Positions 15,731-23,895 of a stretch of 64,000 nt of DNA are shown here, piece by piece; position 1 is the first letter of the stretch; the number at the start of each line of letters is the position of its first letter. The DNA comes from Streptomyces zhaozhouensis. Its GTDB lineage: Bacteria > Actinomycetota > Actinomycetes > Streptomycetales > Streptomycetaceae. Below the pieces are notes generated by a model that saw only the letters and a list, made by a program, of their open reading frames with translations, was not told the origin of the DNA and made no database searches. The position numbers were made by a program, and so were the translations under genes. The DNA lies in contig NZ_OCNE01000022.1 of NCBI RefSeq assembly GCF_900230195.1, positions 1 through 64,000 of the forward strand, read 5' to 3'.

Positions 15731-18658
15731 ATGGCGGAGCCGACGTTCGGTGTGCTGGGGCCGCTTCAGGTGAGGGCCTCCGGCGCGCCGGTGCACATCG
15801 GCGGACCGAAGCCGAGGGCCGTCCTCGCCACGTTGCTGCTCCAGCCCGGCGGGTTCGTCTCCCTCGACCTGCTGACGGAGGTGCTGTGGCCCGGCGGCGC
15901 GCCCCGGTCCGCCGTCGCCAACGTCCGCACCTACGTGCGCATGGTGCGGCAGGCGCTGACGGCGGCCGGCGTGTCCACGGCGGCGCTGCGCACCGGTCCC
16001 TCGGGCTACGCGCTGGAGGTCGCGCCGGACGACAGCGACATGCTGCTCTTCGAGCGGCTGCTCGACCAGGCCAGGGCCGCGGACGACTGCGGCGACGACC
16101 CCGCCGCGCAGCGCGGCTACGAGGCGGCGCTGGCCCTGTGGCGCGGCGCCGCCCTCCAGGACCTGCCGTCCAGCGTGGTGTGGGACGCGGCGGTCACCCG
16201 GATCGAGGAGTTGCGCTCCTTCGCCGTCGACAAGTGTCTTGAGGTCCGGCTGCGCCAGGGGGACTACGCGCCGCTCGTCGCCGAGTTGCGCACCCGGCTG
16301 ATCCAGGACCAGCTGCGGGAGGACCTGTGGCGGATGCTGGTGCAGGCGCTGCACGGCGCCGGCCGCACCACCGAGGCCCGCGCCGCCTACGCCGAGGCCG
16401 AACGGACGCTCGCCGTCGAGCTGGGCGTCGAGCCCAGCGGCCCGCTGCGCGCGGTCGGCGCGGAGATCAACGGGTACGCGGTGAGGCGGCGCGCCAGGGC
16501 GCAGGTGCCGGTGTGTCAGCTCCCCATGGACGTGGAGGACTTCACCGGCCGGTCCCGTGAGGTCGCCGTGCTGGAGGCCCGGCTGTCGGCGGCGGGACGA
16601 GCACCGGTGGTCGTGGTGGTCTCCGGGCCGCCGGGTTCCGGCAAGTCGACGCTGGCCGTGCACGTGGCCCACCGGGTGCGCGCGGCCTTCCCCGACGGGC
16701 AGCTCTTCGTGGACCTGGGCGGGCTGAGCGGCCGGCCGCGCGAGCCGGCCGACGTGCTGGCCGAGATGCTGCGCGGCCTCGGCGTCATCGACAGCGCCAT
16801 CCCGGCCGAACTGGGCGAGCGCGCCGCGCTGTTCCGCTCGCGCCTCGCGCAACGCCGGTTCCTCATCGTGCTGGACGACGCCGCGGACGGTGCGCAGGCC
16901 CGCCCGCTGCTGCCCGGCACCGGCGGCTCCGCGGTGCTCGTCAGCTCGCGCCGCCGGATGCCGGGGCTGCCCGGCTACCACTGCCCCCTCGGCGTGCTGC
17001 CCCTCGACGACGCGCGAGCGCTGCTCGCCGGCATCGTGGGGGCCGACCGGCTGCGGCTGGCCGGCCCGGACGCCGACCGGGTGATCACCGGTTGCGGGGC
17101 GTTGCCGCTCGCGGTGCGGATCGCCGGCTCCCGGCTCGCGAACCACCCGGGGTGGACCGTCGGCACGCTCGCCGACTCCCTGCACGACGAACGCGGCCGG
17201 CTCGACCAGTTGCAGACGGGCGAACTGGAGGTGCGGGCCAGCGCCGAACTGAGCTACTTCCATCTTCCCGGCCCCGCGGCGGAGACCTTTCGCGTCTTCG
17301 GGCAGCTGCCCGACGAGCCGGTGGCCGGCTGGCTCATCGCGGTGGCGGCCGGCGGCGCCGAGGAGCCGGCCGACGGCCTCGCGACGCTGCTCGACGAGCA
17401 CCTGGTGGAGGTGGTGGCCACCGACCGACTCGGGCTGCGGCGCTACCGTATGCACGCCCTGTTGCGCTGCTACGCCCAGGAGCTCGCCGACGAGGAGGGT
17501 CCCGAGGTCCGGCTGCGGCGCCAACTCCGGCTGCTCGACGCCCTGATCGCGCTCACCCGCTGCGCCAACGCGGCGATGCCCACGCGGTTCCTCGGCGTGC
17601 TCGGGACGGCGGTGCCGCCGACCGGCCCGGCCACCGCCGTCGCCGAAGTGGTGCGCGCCCAGCCCGTCGCGTGGTTCGAGACCGAACGCCGCCTCCTGGT
17701 CGCCGCCGTGGAGTCGGCGCTGCTGCTCGGTCAGGTCTCCAGGGCGGCGGAGCTCGCCATCGAGATGGCGAGCTTCTTCGACATGCGCGGCTACTACGGC
17801 GACTGGCTGCGCACCCACCGGCTGGTGCTCGACGCGATGCGCGCCCCCTCCCGGGACTCGCCGGCCGGCGCGCCACACGCCACACCGGTCGACGCCCGCG
17901 CCGCGGCCCTGCTCCGCAACCTGGGCCAGCTCCATCTCTACCAGGACCGGTACGCCGACGCCCTCGCCGCGTTCGTCGCCTCACGCGAGATCTTCGCGAC
18001 GCTCGGCTGTCCCTCGGGCGAGGCGGTCGCCGCGGTGGGGGCCGGCTCGGTCCACCGGGTCCTGGGCGACCTCGACGCCGCGCTCCGCACGTTCACCGAG
18101 GCGTTGCACGGCTTCGGTGCGGCCGGCGACCGGCACGGGGAGGCCGTGGCCCGCAACGCCATCGCCTCGGTGTGGCTGGAACGGCGGGACCTGGACGCCG
18201 CCGCGCCCTGGCTGGCCGGTGCCCTGGAACTCTCCCGCGACCTCGGGGACCGGCACCGCGAGGCCCAGGTGCGGCGCCGGATCGCGGTGCTGCACGAACT
18301 GCGCGGCGAGCCCGGTGCCGCCTGCGTCGAGCTGGAACGCGCGCTGGGCATCTTCGACGAGTTGGCCGACACCCACTGCGCGGCCTATGTGCAGCAGAGC
18401 ATCGGGGAACTGTGCCTGCGGCAGGGCGACGCCGGCAAGGCCGCGGCGCTGCTGGTCGACGCGCTCGCCGTGCAGCGACAGCTCGGTGACCGCAGGGCGG
18501 AGGCGCGGGTGGCGTGCCTGCTGGGCGAGTTGCACCGCGCGACCGGCCGGGAGCACTCGGCGCGGCGCTACTTCCACCGTTCCCTGTCGACCTGGCGCCG
18601 GCTGGACGTGCACGACCAGGCCGAGTTGGTGGACGCCAAGCTCCGCGCGGTCCACTGA
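15731..18658 (+). CDS. AfsR/SARP-family transcriptional regulator with NB-ARC and TPR domains
   Basis: 975 aa from ATG 15731 (GGAGG about 9 nt upstream). The order is an OmpR-like winged helix (around 5-95), a bacterial transcriptional activation domain (around 100-245, ending LGVEPSGPLRAV), an NB-ARC ATPase with Walker A GPPGSGKST (299-307) and Walker B FLIVLDDA, and a long TPR region (about 700-960). This is the architecture of AfsR-like activators of secondary metabolism, but no biosynthetic cluster is adjacent, so its targets are not evident. It is monocistronic and convergent with the M23 peptidase gene, with a strong hairpin between them. Confidence 0.9.
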   Translation: MAEPTFGVLGPLQVRASGAPVHIGGPKPRAVLATLLLQPGGFVSLDLLTEVLWPGGAPRSAVANVRTYVRMVRQALTAAGVSTAALRTGPSGYALEVAPDDSDMLLFERLLDQARAADDCGDDPAAQRGYEAALALWRGAALQDLPSSVVWDAAVTRIEELRSFAVDKCLEVRLRQGDYAPLVAELRTRLIQDQLREDLWRMLVQALHGAGRTTEARAAYAEAERTLAVELGVEPSGPLRAVGAEINGYAVRRRARAQVPVCQLPMDVEDFTGRSREVAVLEARLSAAGRAPVVVVVSGPPGSGKSTLAVHVAHRVRAAFPDGQLFVDLGGLSGRPREPADVLAEMLRGLGVIDSAIPAELGERAALFRSRLAQRRFLIVLDDAADGAQARPLLPGTGGSAVLVSSRRRMPGLPGYHCPLGVLPLDDARALLAGIVGADRLRLAGPDADRVITGCGALPLAVRIAGSRLANHPGWTVGTLADSLHDERGRLDQLQTGELEVRASAELSYFHLPGPAAETFRVFGQLPDEPVAGWLIAVAAGGAEEPADGLATLLDEHLVEVVATDRLGLRRYRMHALLRCYAQELADEEGPEVRLRRQLRLLDALIALTRCANAAMPTRFLGVLGTAVPPTGPATAVAEVVRAQPVAWFETERRLLVAAVESALLLGQVSRAAELAIEMASFFDMRGYYGDWLRTHRLVLDAMRAPSRDSPAGAPHATPVDARAAALLRNLGQLHLYQDRYADALAAFVASREIFATLGCPSGEAVAAVGAGSVHRVLGDLDAALRTFTEALHGFGAAGDRHGEAVARNAIASVWLERRDLDAAAPWLAGALELSRDLGDRHREAQVRRRIAVLHELRGEPGAACVELERALGIFDELADTHCAAYVQQSIGELCLRQGDAGKAAALLVDALAVQRQLGDRRAEARVACLLGELHRATGREHSARRYFHRSLSTWRRLDVHDQAELVDAKLRAVH

Positions 18659-18665
18659 ACGCCGC

Positions 18666-18710
18666 GCCGACCGGCCCGGCCCGCCCCGGCGACGGGGCGG
18701 GCCGGTCGGC
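18666..18710. terminator. Bidirectional terminator between SARP and M23 genes
   Basis: An 11-bp inner stem (18678-18688 with 18693-18703, 4-nt loop) extends by seven outer pairs across a 5-nt bulge. It starts 8 nt after one stop codon and ends 9 nt before the other. Confidence 0.8.
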
Positions 18711-18718
18711 CGTGGACG

Positions 18719-19306
18719 TCAGCAGTTGTTCCGGCTCCGCTGAGTGCGCTTGAGGCCGTCGGACCAGGTGACGCCCTGCACCACGGCGACGACGACCGAA
18801 CCGTTCTGGATCTGCTCGTAGTGCAGATGCGGCGAGAGCTGGTACTTCGCGGACGTGGCGCCGACCCTACCGATGCGCTGCCCCCGCGTCACCTGGGCAC
18901 CCACCTGGACGCCCCGGGACTTCAGGTGCGAGTAGCGGGTACGCCAGCCGCCGCCGTGGTCGATCACGATGGTGTTGCCGTAGCCGGTGGTCGTGGAGTA
19001 GTGCGAGGAGACGACCTTGCCCCCGGCGCTGGCCAGCACGACCCGGCCCAGGTCGTCGGGGTTGCCGTTGGCGTCGTAGTGGTTCCAGTCGATGGAGTGC
19101 GCCGGGCTGTGGCCGTGCCAGTTGGAGCCGGTCCACACCTGGTCGCAGCGGAAGGGCATCCGGAACGCGGGACGAGCGAGGGTGTCCACGTCCTGGGACC
19201 CGACGGACGACGCGTCCTGCGGCGCGGCACCCGCCAGCGGAGCGGCGACCAGCACCGCGGTGATCGCGCCCAGAGCCGCCCACAGTCGGCGGGAACGTCT
19301 GCGCAT
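18719..19306 (-). CDS. Secreted M23-family peptidase
   Basis: 195 aa with a Sec-type signal (basic MRRRSRRLW, then a hydrophobic core ending about residue 28). The rest is one lysostaphin-like zinc peptidase domain: the HSPAHSIDW segment supplies the first His/Asp ligands and SPHLHYEQ (around 159-165) carries the HxH motif. Such enzymes cut peptide cross-links in peptidoglycan outside the cell. There is no cell-wall binding domain, so it is a minimal enzyme. The ATG at 19306 has GGGGAG upstream. Three near-identical 12-mers lie just before the ribosome site (19320-19362). The gene is divergent from a Ser/Thr kinase. Confidence 0.9.
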   Translation of the reverse strand: MRRRSRRLWAALGAITAVLVAAPLAGAAPQDASSVGSQDVDTLARPAFRMPFRCDQVWTGSNWHGHSPAHSIDWNHYDANGNPDDLGRVVLASAGGKVVSSHYSTTTGYGNTIVIDHGGGWRTRYSHLKSRGVQVGAQVTRGQRIGRVGATSAKYQLSPHLHYEQIQNGSVVVAVVQGVTWSDGLKRTQRSRNNC

Positions 19307-19319
19307 GGGTAACTCCCCT

Positions 19320-19362
19320 TGATTCGGTGACGCCTGAGTCGGTGACGCCGTGAGTCGGTGAC
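19320..19362 (-). repeat. Three direct repeats upstream of the M23 peptidase gene
   Basis: On the minus strand, GTCACCGACTCA occurs at 19362-19351 and 19346-19335, and GTCACCGAATCA at 19331-19320, with 15-16 nt periods. The last copy ends about 13 nt before the start codon. The array could be an operator or a recent slippage product. GTCACC repeats recall MtrA sites, which control wall hydrolases in actinobacteria, but the spacing is not the usual one. Confidence 0.5.
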
Positions 19363-19563
19363 GTCGTGATGCAAGCGGAGGCGCATACAAAACACGTACA
19401 TTCCCCGAGCTCCGGGGCCCGCCGACGAGACCGGTGCGCCCGTCCGTCCGGTTCGCCCACGCGCGAGGGCTGTGTGCCGCCCCCCGGCGCTCATACGATG
19501 TCGGGCGACGACGGTTGCCCGGTTGTCCGGGTATCCGGGCGCCCGGGTATGAGGGGGGAACGG

Positions 19564-21045
19564 GTGACGGGGTCAGCAGCTCAGGTCAGGCCACTCCAGC
19601 CGCAGGATCCTCGTGACGTCTCGGGGTATCCGCTGCGGGGACGGCTCGGGGCCGGGGGGATGGGCACGGTCTATCTGTCCCACACCCGGGGCGGGCGGCC
19701 GGTGGCCGTGAAGGTGGTGCACCCGCAGCTCGCCGAGGACCCGCTGTTCAGGCGGCGGTTCGAGCAGGAGGTCAACGCGGCGCTGCGGGTGCGAGGCCGC
19801 TATCTCGTGCCGGTGCTGGACAGCGACACCTCGGGAGCCGTTCCCTGGGTGGCCACCGACTACGTGCCCGGCCCCTCACTGGCCTCCGGGGTGGCCACGC
19901 ACGGCAGGCTCTCCCCCGAGGCGGCGCTGCGGCTGACGGCCGGCGTCGCGCACGCGCTGGCGGCCATCCACGAGGCGGGGGTGGTCCACCGGGACCTCAA
20001 ACCCGGGAACGTGCTGCTGGCCGAGGACGGGCCGGCCGTCATCGACTTCGGCATCGCGCGGGCGGCCGACGCCACGTCGTTGACGGGCACCGACGTGCGG
20101 GTGGGCACGCCGGCGTTCATGGCACCGGAACAGATCGAGGGCGCCGCCCCGGCGACCCCGGCGGTGGACGTGTTCGCGCTCGGCCTCACCGTCCACTTCG
20201 CCGCGACCGGGACCCACCCGTTCGGAGAGGGGGCGACGTCCGCGCTGCTCTACCGCATCGTCAACGGGCGCCCCGACCTGTCCGCCTGCCCGTCCGCACT
20301 GCGGGAGCTGGTCGGCGCCTGCCTGGCCAGAGATCCGGCGGCCCGGCCGACGCCCGCGGACATCGTGGGGACGTGCCGGCGCCTGGGCGAGACGATGGGG
20401 CTGGCCAGCCCGCTCCCGTCGACGGGATGGCTCCCGGAGGCGCACACGACCGTGCCCGACGTTCCCGCACCGCTGCCCGAGCAACCGCGAGTGCCCCCGC
20501 AGGTGCCCCCGTTCATGCCTCCGGGCGTGATGTCGGCTCCCGCGCCCGCACCCCTCACCGAGTACCCGGCCGGAGCCGGAAGGCCGAGCCACCCGCCCGC
20601 GACCGGGCACGGCAGCCGCACCGCGACCGCGACCGCGGCGATCACGCTGGCGCTGCTCTCCCTGCCGGGGCTTCTCTACCTGGTCCATCTGATCACCGAG
20701 TTCGAGAGCCTGTCCGTGGGTCCGCCCGCGTTGATACGGGCGCATCTGGCGTTGGGCGTGATCGAGATCGCCGCGCTTCTCACGGGGGCGCTGCTGCTCT
20801 CCCAGCGCGTCTCGGCCGGACGATGGGTGACCGTGGTGGCCGGAGGCGCGGTGGCCCTCCAGGGCGCGAGCGCCGTCCCGTTCTTCTACTCGACGGGCGG
20901 AGACCTGGCGTTCGAGTCGCCTCCCCCGCTCCCCTCCTACTCCGTCATCTTCTTCGTCATCATGCCGCTGGTGGCGGCGCCGGCCCTCGCCGCCGCGATC
21001 ACGGCGGGGCACCCGTCCACCGGCCGCTGGCTGCGCCGCGATTAG
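19564..21045 (+). CDS. Membrane-anchored Ser/Thr protein kinase (PknB/Hanks type)
   Basis: 493 aa from GTG 19564, which follows GAGGGGGG. The kinase domain occupies about residues 22-290: glycine loop GAGGMGTV (29-36), VAVK with Lys50, HRDLKPGN (142-149), DFG (161-163) and GTPAFMAPEQ, so it is predicted active. A Pro-rich linker follows, then about four hydrophobic segments in the C-terminal third that place the kinase at the membrane. There are no PASTA repeats, so the sensed signal is unknown. An upstream in-frame ATG exists but the strong ribosome site favours the GTG. The gene is divergent from the M23 peptidase. Confidence 0.9.
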   Translation: MTGSAAQVRPLQPQDPRDVSGYPLRGRLGAGGMGTVYLSHTRGGRPVAVKVVHPQLAEDPLFRRRFEQEVNAALRVRGRYLVPVLDSDTSGAVPWVATDYVPGPSLASGVATHGRLSPEAALRLTAGVAHALAAIHEAGVVHRDLKPGNVLLAEDGPAVIDFGIARAADATSLTGTDVRVGTPAFMAPEQIEGAAPATPAVDVFALGLTVHFAATGTHPFGEGATSALLYRIVNGRPDLSACPSALRELVGACLARDPAARPTPADIVGTCRRLGETMGLASPLPSTGWLPEAHTTVPDVPAPLPEQPRVPPQVPPFMPPGVMSAPAPAPLTEYPAGAGRPSHPPATGHGSRTATATAAITLALLSLPGLLYLVHLITEFESLSVGPPALIRAHLALGVIEIAALLTGALLLSQRVSAGRWVTVVAGGAVALQGASAVPFFYSTGGDLAFESPPPLPSYSVIFFVIMPLVAAPALAAAITAGHPSTGRWLRRD

Positions 21046-21121
21046 CCGGCGCCGCCGTTTCCCACGCGGGTGCCCCACGCCCGCCCCCACCCCGTTACTC
21101 CTGCTCCTCCCGGTCTGCGCG

Positions 21122-21370
21122 CTGCCGGAGTACCCGCTGGAGGAGGAGACCGACGGGCCGCGCTGGAAGACCGAGACCCTGGTCGCCACGGCGGCCGGCC
21201 GGCCGTTCGTCTGGGTGGACGACGAGATCGGCGCGTCGGACCACGAGTGGGTGGCCGCACACCGTCGGGGACCGGCCCTCTTGCACCGCGTCGATCCGCA
21301 ACGTGGCCTGCTGGAACGGGACTTCGTCGTCCTCGGCGACTGGCTGCGCGACGTCGGCGCCGCCGACTGA
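21122..21370 (+). pseudogene. 5'-truncated remnant of a HAD-like protein gene
   Basis: This frame reads EYPLEEETDGPRWKTETL, then AGRPFVWVDDEIG, PALLHRVDPQRGL and a stop at 21368-21370. This matches the C-terminal half of small HAD-superfamily proteins common in Streptomyces (WVDDE, LLHRVDP...GL). No ATG, GTG or TTG start is found in this frame between the kinase stop and the conserved part, and the N-terminal catalytic motif with its DxD is missing. The gene has therefore lost its front half. The surviving part has no internal stop, so the loss may be recent. Confidence 0.65.
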
Positions 21371-21485
21371 CCGCGGGACCGGCACCGCGTGGACGACCTC
21401 CACCGCCCCGCACACCTCGGTCCGGCTGGGTCCGCGCGGGCGGTTTACGCCCGCGCGTCGAGCGGCTATGTTCGGGCGAACGGAA

Positions 21486-21499
21486 TGGGAGCGCTCCCA
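21486..21499. promoter_or_regulatory. CebR operator upstream of the cellulase gene
   Basis: TGGGAGCGCTCCCA, a perfect 14-bp palindrome identical to the known CebR box, 31 nt before the GH6 start codon. CebR is the Streptomyces LacI-family repressor of cellulose and cello-oligosaccharide genes; cellobiose or cellotriose releases it. The site position predicts repression of this cellulase in the absence of cello-oligosaccharides. Confidence 0.92.
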
Positions 21500-21530
21500 T
21501 CCATGCCAGTCGTCCCGAGAGGAACGATCC

Positions 21531-22547
21531 ATGCGCACCCCACACGTGGCGCAGTCCCCCACATCCCCCGCCCCCCGTCGGCGCCGGAGGGCGCCGCTCG
21601 CGCTGGCCGCCGCGGCGGCGGTCGGCGGGTTGGTCGCCGGCCTCACGCTCGCCTCCGGCGCGCACGGCACGGCTGCCGCGGCCCTGCCCGACGACACCGT
21701 GTTCCACAACTACCCGGCCAACGTGCACGGTTGGGTCGAGGAGAACCCCGACGACCCCAGGACCCCGCTGATCGCCGAGCGGATAGCCAGCCAGCCGCAG
21801 GCGGTGTGGTTCGCCAACTACGAGCCGGCGACCGTGACCGAGGAGGCGAGCGCGGTCACCTCGGCCGCGTCGGCGGCCGGCGAGGTCCCGGTGCTCGTCT
21901 CGTACATGATCCCGAACCGCGACTGCGGCGGCGCCTCCGCCGGCGGCGCCCCCGACTTCCCGTCCTATCTGGACTGGGCGGAGAGCTTCGCCGCCGGGCT
22001 CGGCGACGAGCCGGTGCTGGTGATCCTGGAGCCGGACTCCCTGGCGTTGACCACCTGTCTCGACGACGCGGAGCGCGCCGAGCGGTTCGCGTCGCTGGCC
22101 GGAGCGGCGGACCGCATCCACGCCGCCAACCCCGAGGCCAGGGTCTACTTCGACGCCGGCCACTCCGGCTGGCACGACCCGGCCACCATGGCCGGGACGC
22201 TGCGCGAGGCCGGCATCCTGTCGAGCGGTGACGGCATCTACAGCAATGTCTCCAACTACCGGGTGACCGGCGAGGAGACCGCGTTCGTCGAGGGGGTGCT
22301 CAACGAGCTGGGCGACCCGGAACTGACCGCCGTCATCGACACCAGCCGCAACGGAAACGGCCCGGACGGCGAGGAGTGGTGCGACCCGCCCGGGCGACTG
22401 ATCGGGGAGAACCCGACGGCGAACACGGGCAACGCGCGCGTCGACGCCTATCTGTGGGTGAAGCTCCCGGGCGAGCTGGACGGATGCGCCGGCCCCGCGG
22501 GCTCGTTCTCGCCGGACATGGCCTACGAGCTCGCCGGGGGGAACTGA
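21531..22547 (+). CDS. Secreted GH6 endo-beta-1,4-glucanase / cellobiohydrolase
   Basis: 338 aa from ATG 21531 with GAGAGGA upstream. A signal peptide with an Arg-rich start and long Ala/Leu core ends near residue 50. The rest is one glycoside hydrolase family 6 domain: VSYMIPNRDCGG holds the first family signature with the proposed acid Asp131, and LVILEPDSLA (around 163-172) is the second. The cysteines in RDC and near the C-terminus could form the usual disulfides. No cellulose-binding module is present, so it is a minimal catalytic enzyme, more typical of endoglucanases. Control by CebR is predicted from the operator 31 nt upstream. Confidence 0.94.
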   Translation: MRTPHVAQSPTSPAPRRRRRAPLALAAAAAVGGLVAGLTLASGAHGTAAAALPDDTVFHNYPANVHGWVEENPDDPRTPLIAERIASQPQAVWFANYEPATVTEEASAVTSAASAAGEVPVLVSYMIPNRDCGGASAGGAPDFPSYLDWAESFAAGLGDEPVLVILEPDSLALTTCLDDAERAERFASLAGAADRIHAANPEARVYFDAGHSGWHDPATMAGTLREAGILSSGDGIYSNVSNYRVTGEETAFVEGVLNELGDPELTAVIDTSRNGNGPDGEEWCDPPGRLIGENPTANTGNARVDAYLWVKLPGELDGCAGPAGSFSPDMAYELAGGN

Positions 22548-22756
22548 CCCCGGCCGATCGCCGCGCTTCCCGACGACCGGCGTCGCTCCTTCCCGGGGGC
22601 GGCGCCGGCCCCGTCCCGGGGGGAGGGCACGGACAGCCTTCCTACCGGTACGGCCGTGCATGATACGGAAACCGACAACTTCTGTCGCCTCGGGTCATCC
22701 GTCCTAGCGTGGAAGGAGAAAGTGCCCACGGGCGAGCGCCGCGAGGAGGTCGGGAC

Positions 22757-23797
22757 ATGAAGGCCGTGCAGTACCGGGAGATCGGAGCCGCGCCCGAGGT
22801 GGTGACGCTGCCCGACCCGGAGCCGGGTCCCGGGCAGGTGCTGCTGCGGGTGGCGGCTGCCGGGGTCTGCCATTCGGACATCGCGCTGATGAGCTGGTCG
22901 GCGGAGAGCTTCCCCTACCCGCTGCCGTTGACCCTCGGCCACGAGGGTGCCGGCACGGTGGTGGCGCTCGGCGACGGGGTGCGCGGGATCGAGGAGGGCG
23001 ACAGCGTCGCGGTCTACGGCCCCCAGGGCTGCGGCCGCTGCGTCAAGTGCGCGCAGGGCCGGGAGAACTACTGTCTGCGCGCCGCCGAACTGGGCATCTT
23101 CCCGCCGGGACTGGGCGCGCCCGGCGCGATGGCGGAGTACCTGCTGGTGGACGACGCCAGGTTCCTCCAGCCGTTGCACGGCCTCGACCCGGTGACCACG
23201 GTGCCGCTGACGGACGCCGGGCTGACCCCGTACCACGCGATCCGCCGCGCCCTGCCCAAGCTGGTGCCCGGCAGCACGGCCGTGGTGATCGGCGCCGGCG
23301 GGCTCGGGCACGTGGCGATCCAGCTGCTGCGGGCGCTGACCCCGGCGCGGGTGGTGGCGCTGGACGTCTCGGAGGAGAAGCTGGCGCTGGCCCGCGACGT
23401 CGGGGCCCACGAGGTGGTGCTCTCCGACGAGCGCGCCGCAGAACGGGTGCGGGAGCTGACCGGCGGGCTGGGCGCCGAGGGCGTCTTCGACTTCGTGGGC
23501 GCCGAGCCGACCACGGCCCTGGCCGGATCGGTCGCCGCCGTGGAGGCGGACGTGGCGATCGTCGGCCTCGGCGGGGGCGCGGTGCCGGTGGGGATCAACA
23601 CCACCGCGTTCGACGTGGCCGTCGCCGCGCCCTACTGGGGCAGCCGGAGCGAGCTGGCCGAGGTGCTGGAGCTGGCGCGGGCGGGCGCGGTCGAGGTGCG
23701 GGTGGAGACCTACTCCCTCGACGAGGCGCCGGCCGCCTACGAGCGGCTGCACGCCGGCAAGGTCAACGGCCGCGCGGTGATCCTCCCCAACGGGTGA
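22757..23797 (+). CDS. Zinc-dependent alcohol dehydrogenase (MDR family)
   Basis: 346 aa from ATG 22757, with a strong GAGGAGGT site. The catalytic zinc site is set by GVCHSD and GHEGAG, and the structural zinc site by GCGRCVKCAQGRENYC. The Rossmann loop is VIGAGGLGHVAIQLL, and the acidic residue after the second strand (ALDVS) suggests NAD(H) preference. It oxidises or reduces an alcohol/aldehyde pair; the substrate cannot be told from sequence. It is monocistronic and convergent with serA across a 12-bp hairpin. Confidence 0.92.
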   Translation: MKAVQYREIGAAPEVVTLPDPEPGPGQVLLRVAAAGVCHSDIALMSWSAESFPYPLPLTLGHEGAGTVVALGDGVRGIEEGDSVAVYGPQGCGRCVKCAQGRENYCLRAAELGIFPPGLGAPGAMAEYLLVDDARFLQPLHGLDPVTTVPLTDAGLTPYHAIRRALPKLVPGSTAVVIGAGGLGHVAIQLLRALTPARVVALDVSEEKLALARDVGAHEVVLSDERAAERVRELTGGLGAEGVFDFVGAEPTTALAGSVAAVEADVAIVGLGGGAVPVGINTTAFDVAVAAPYWGSRSELAEVLELARAGAVEVRVETYSLDEAPAAYERLHAGKVNGRAVILPNG

Positions 23798-23816
23798 ACG
23801 CGGGCCCGGTACGGGT

Positions 23817-23856
23817 CCGCCGCCCGGCGCGGGTGGTGGTCCGTGCCGGGCGGCGG
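23817..23856. terminator. Bidirectional terminator between alcohol dehydrogenase and serA
   Basis: A perfect 12-bp stem (23817-23828 with 23845-23856) lies 19 nt after one stop codon and 39 nt before the other. Confidence 0.75.
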
Positions 23857-23895
23857 AGTGCGGAGGGAGGCGGGGCGCGCCGGGCGCGCTCCGCC

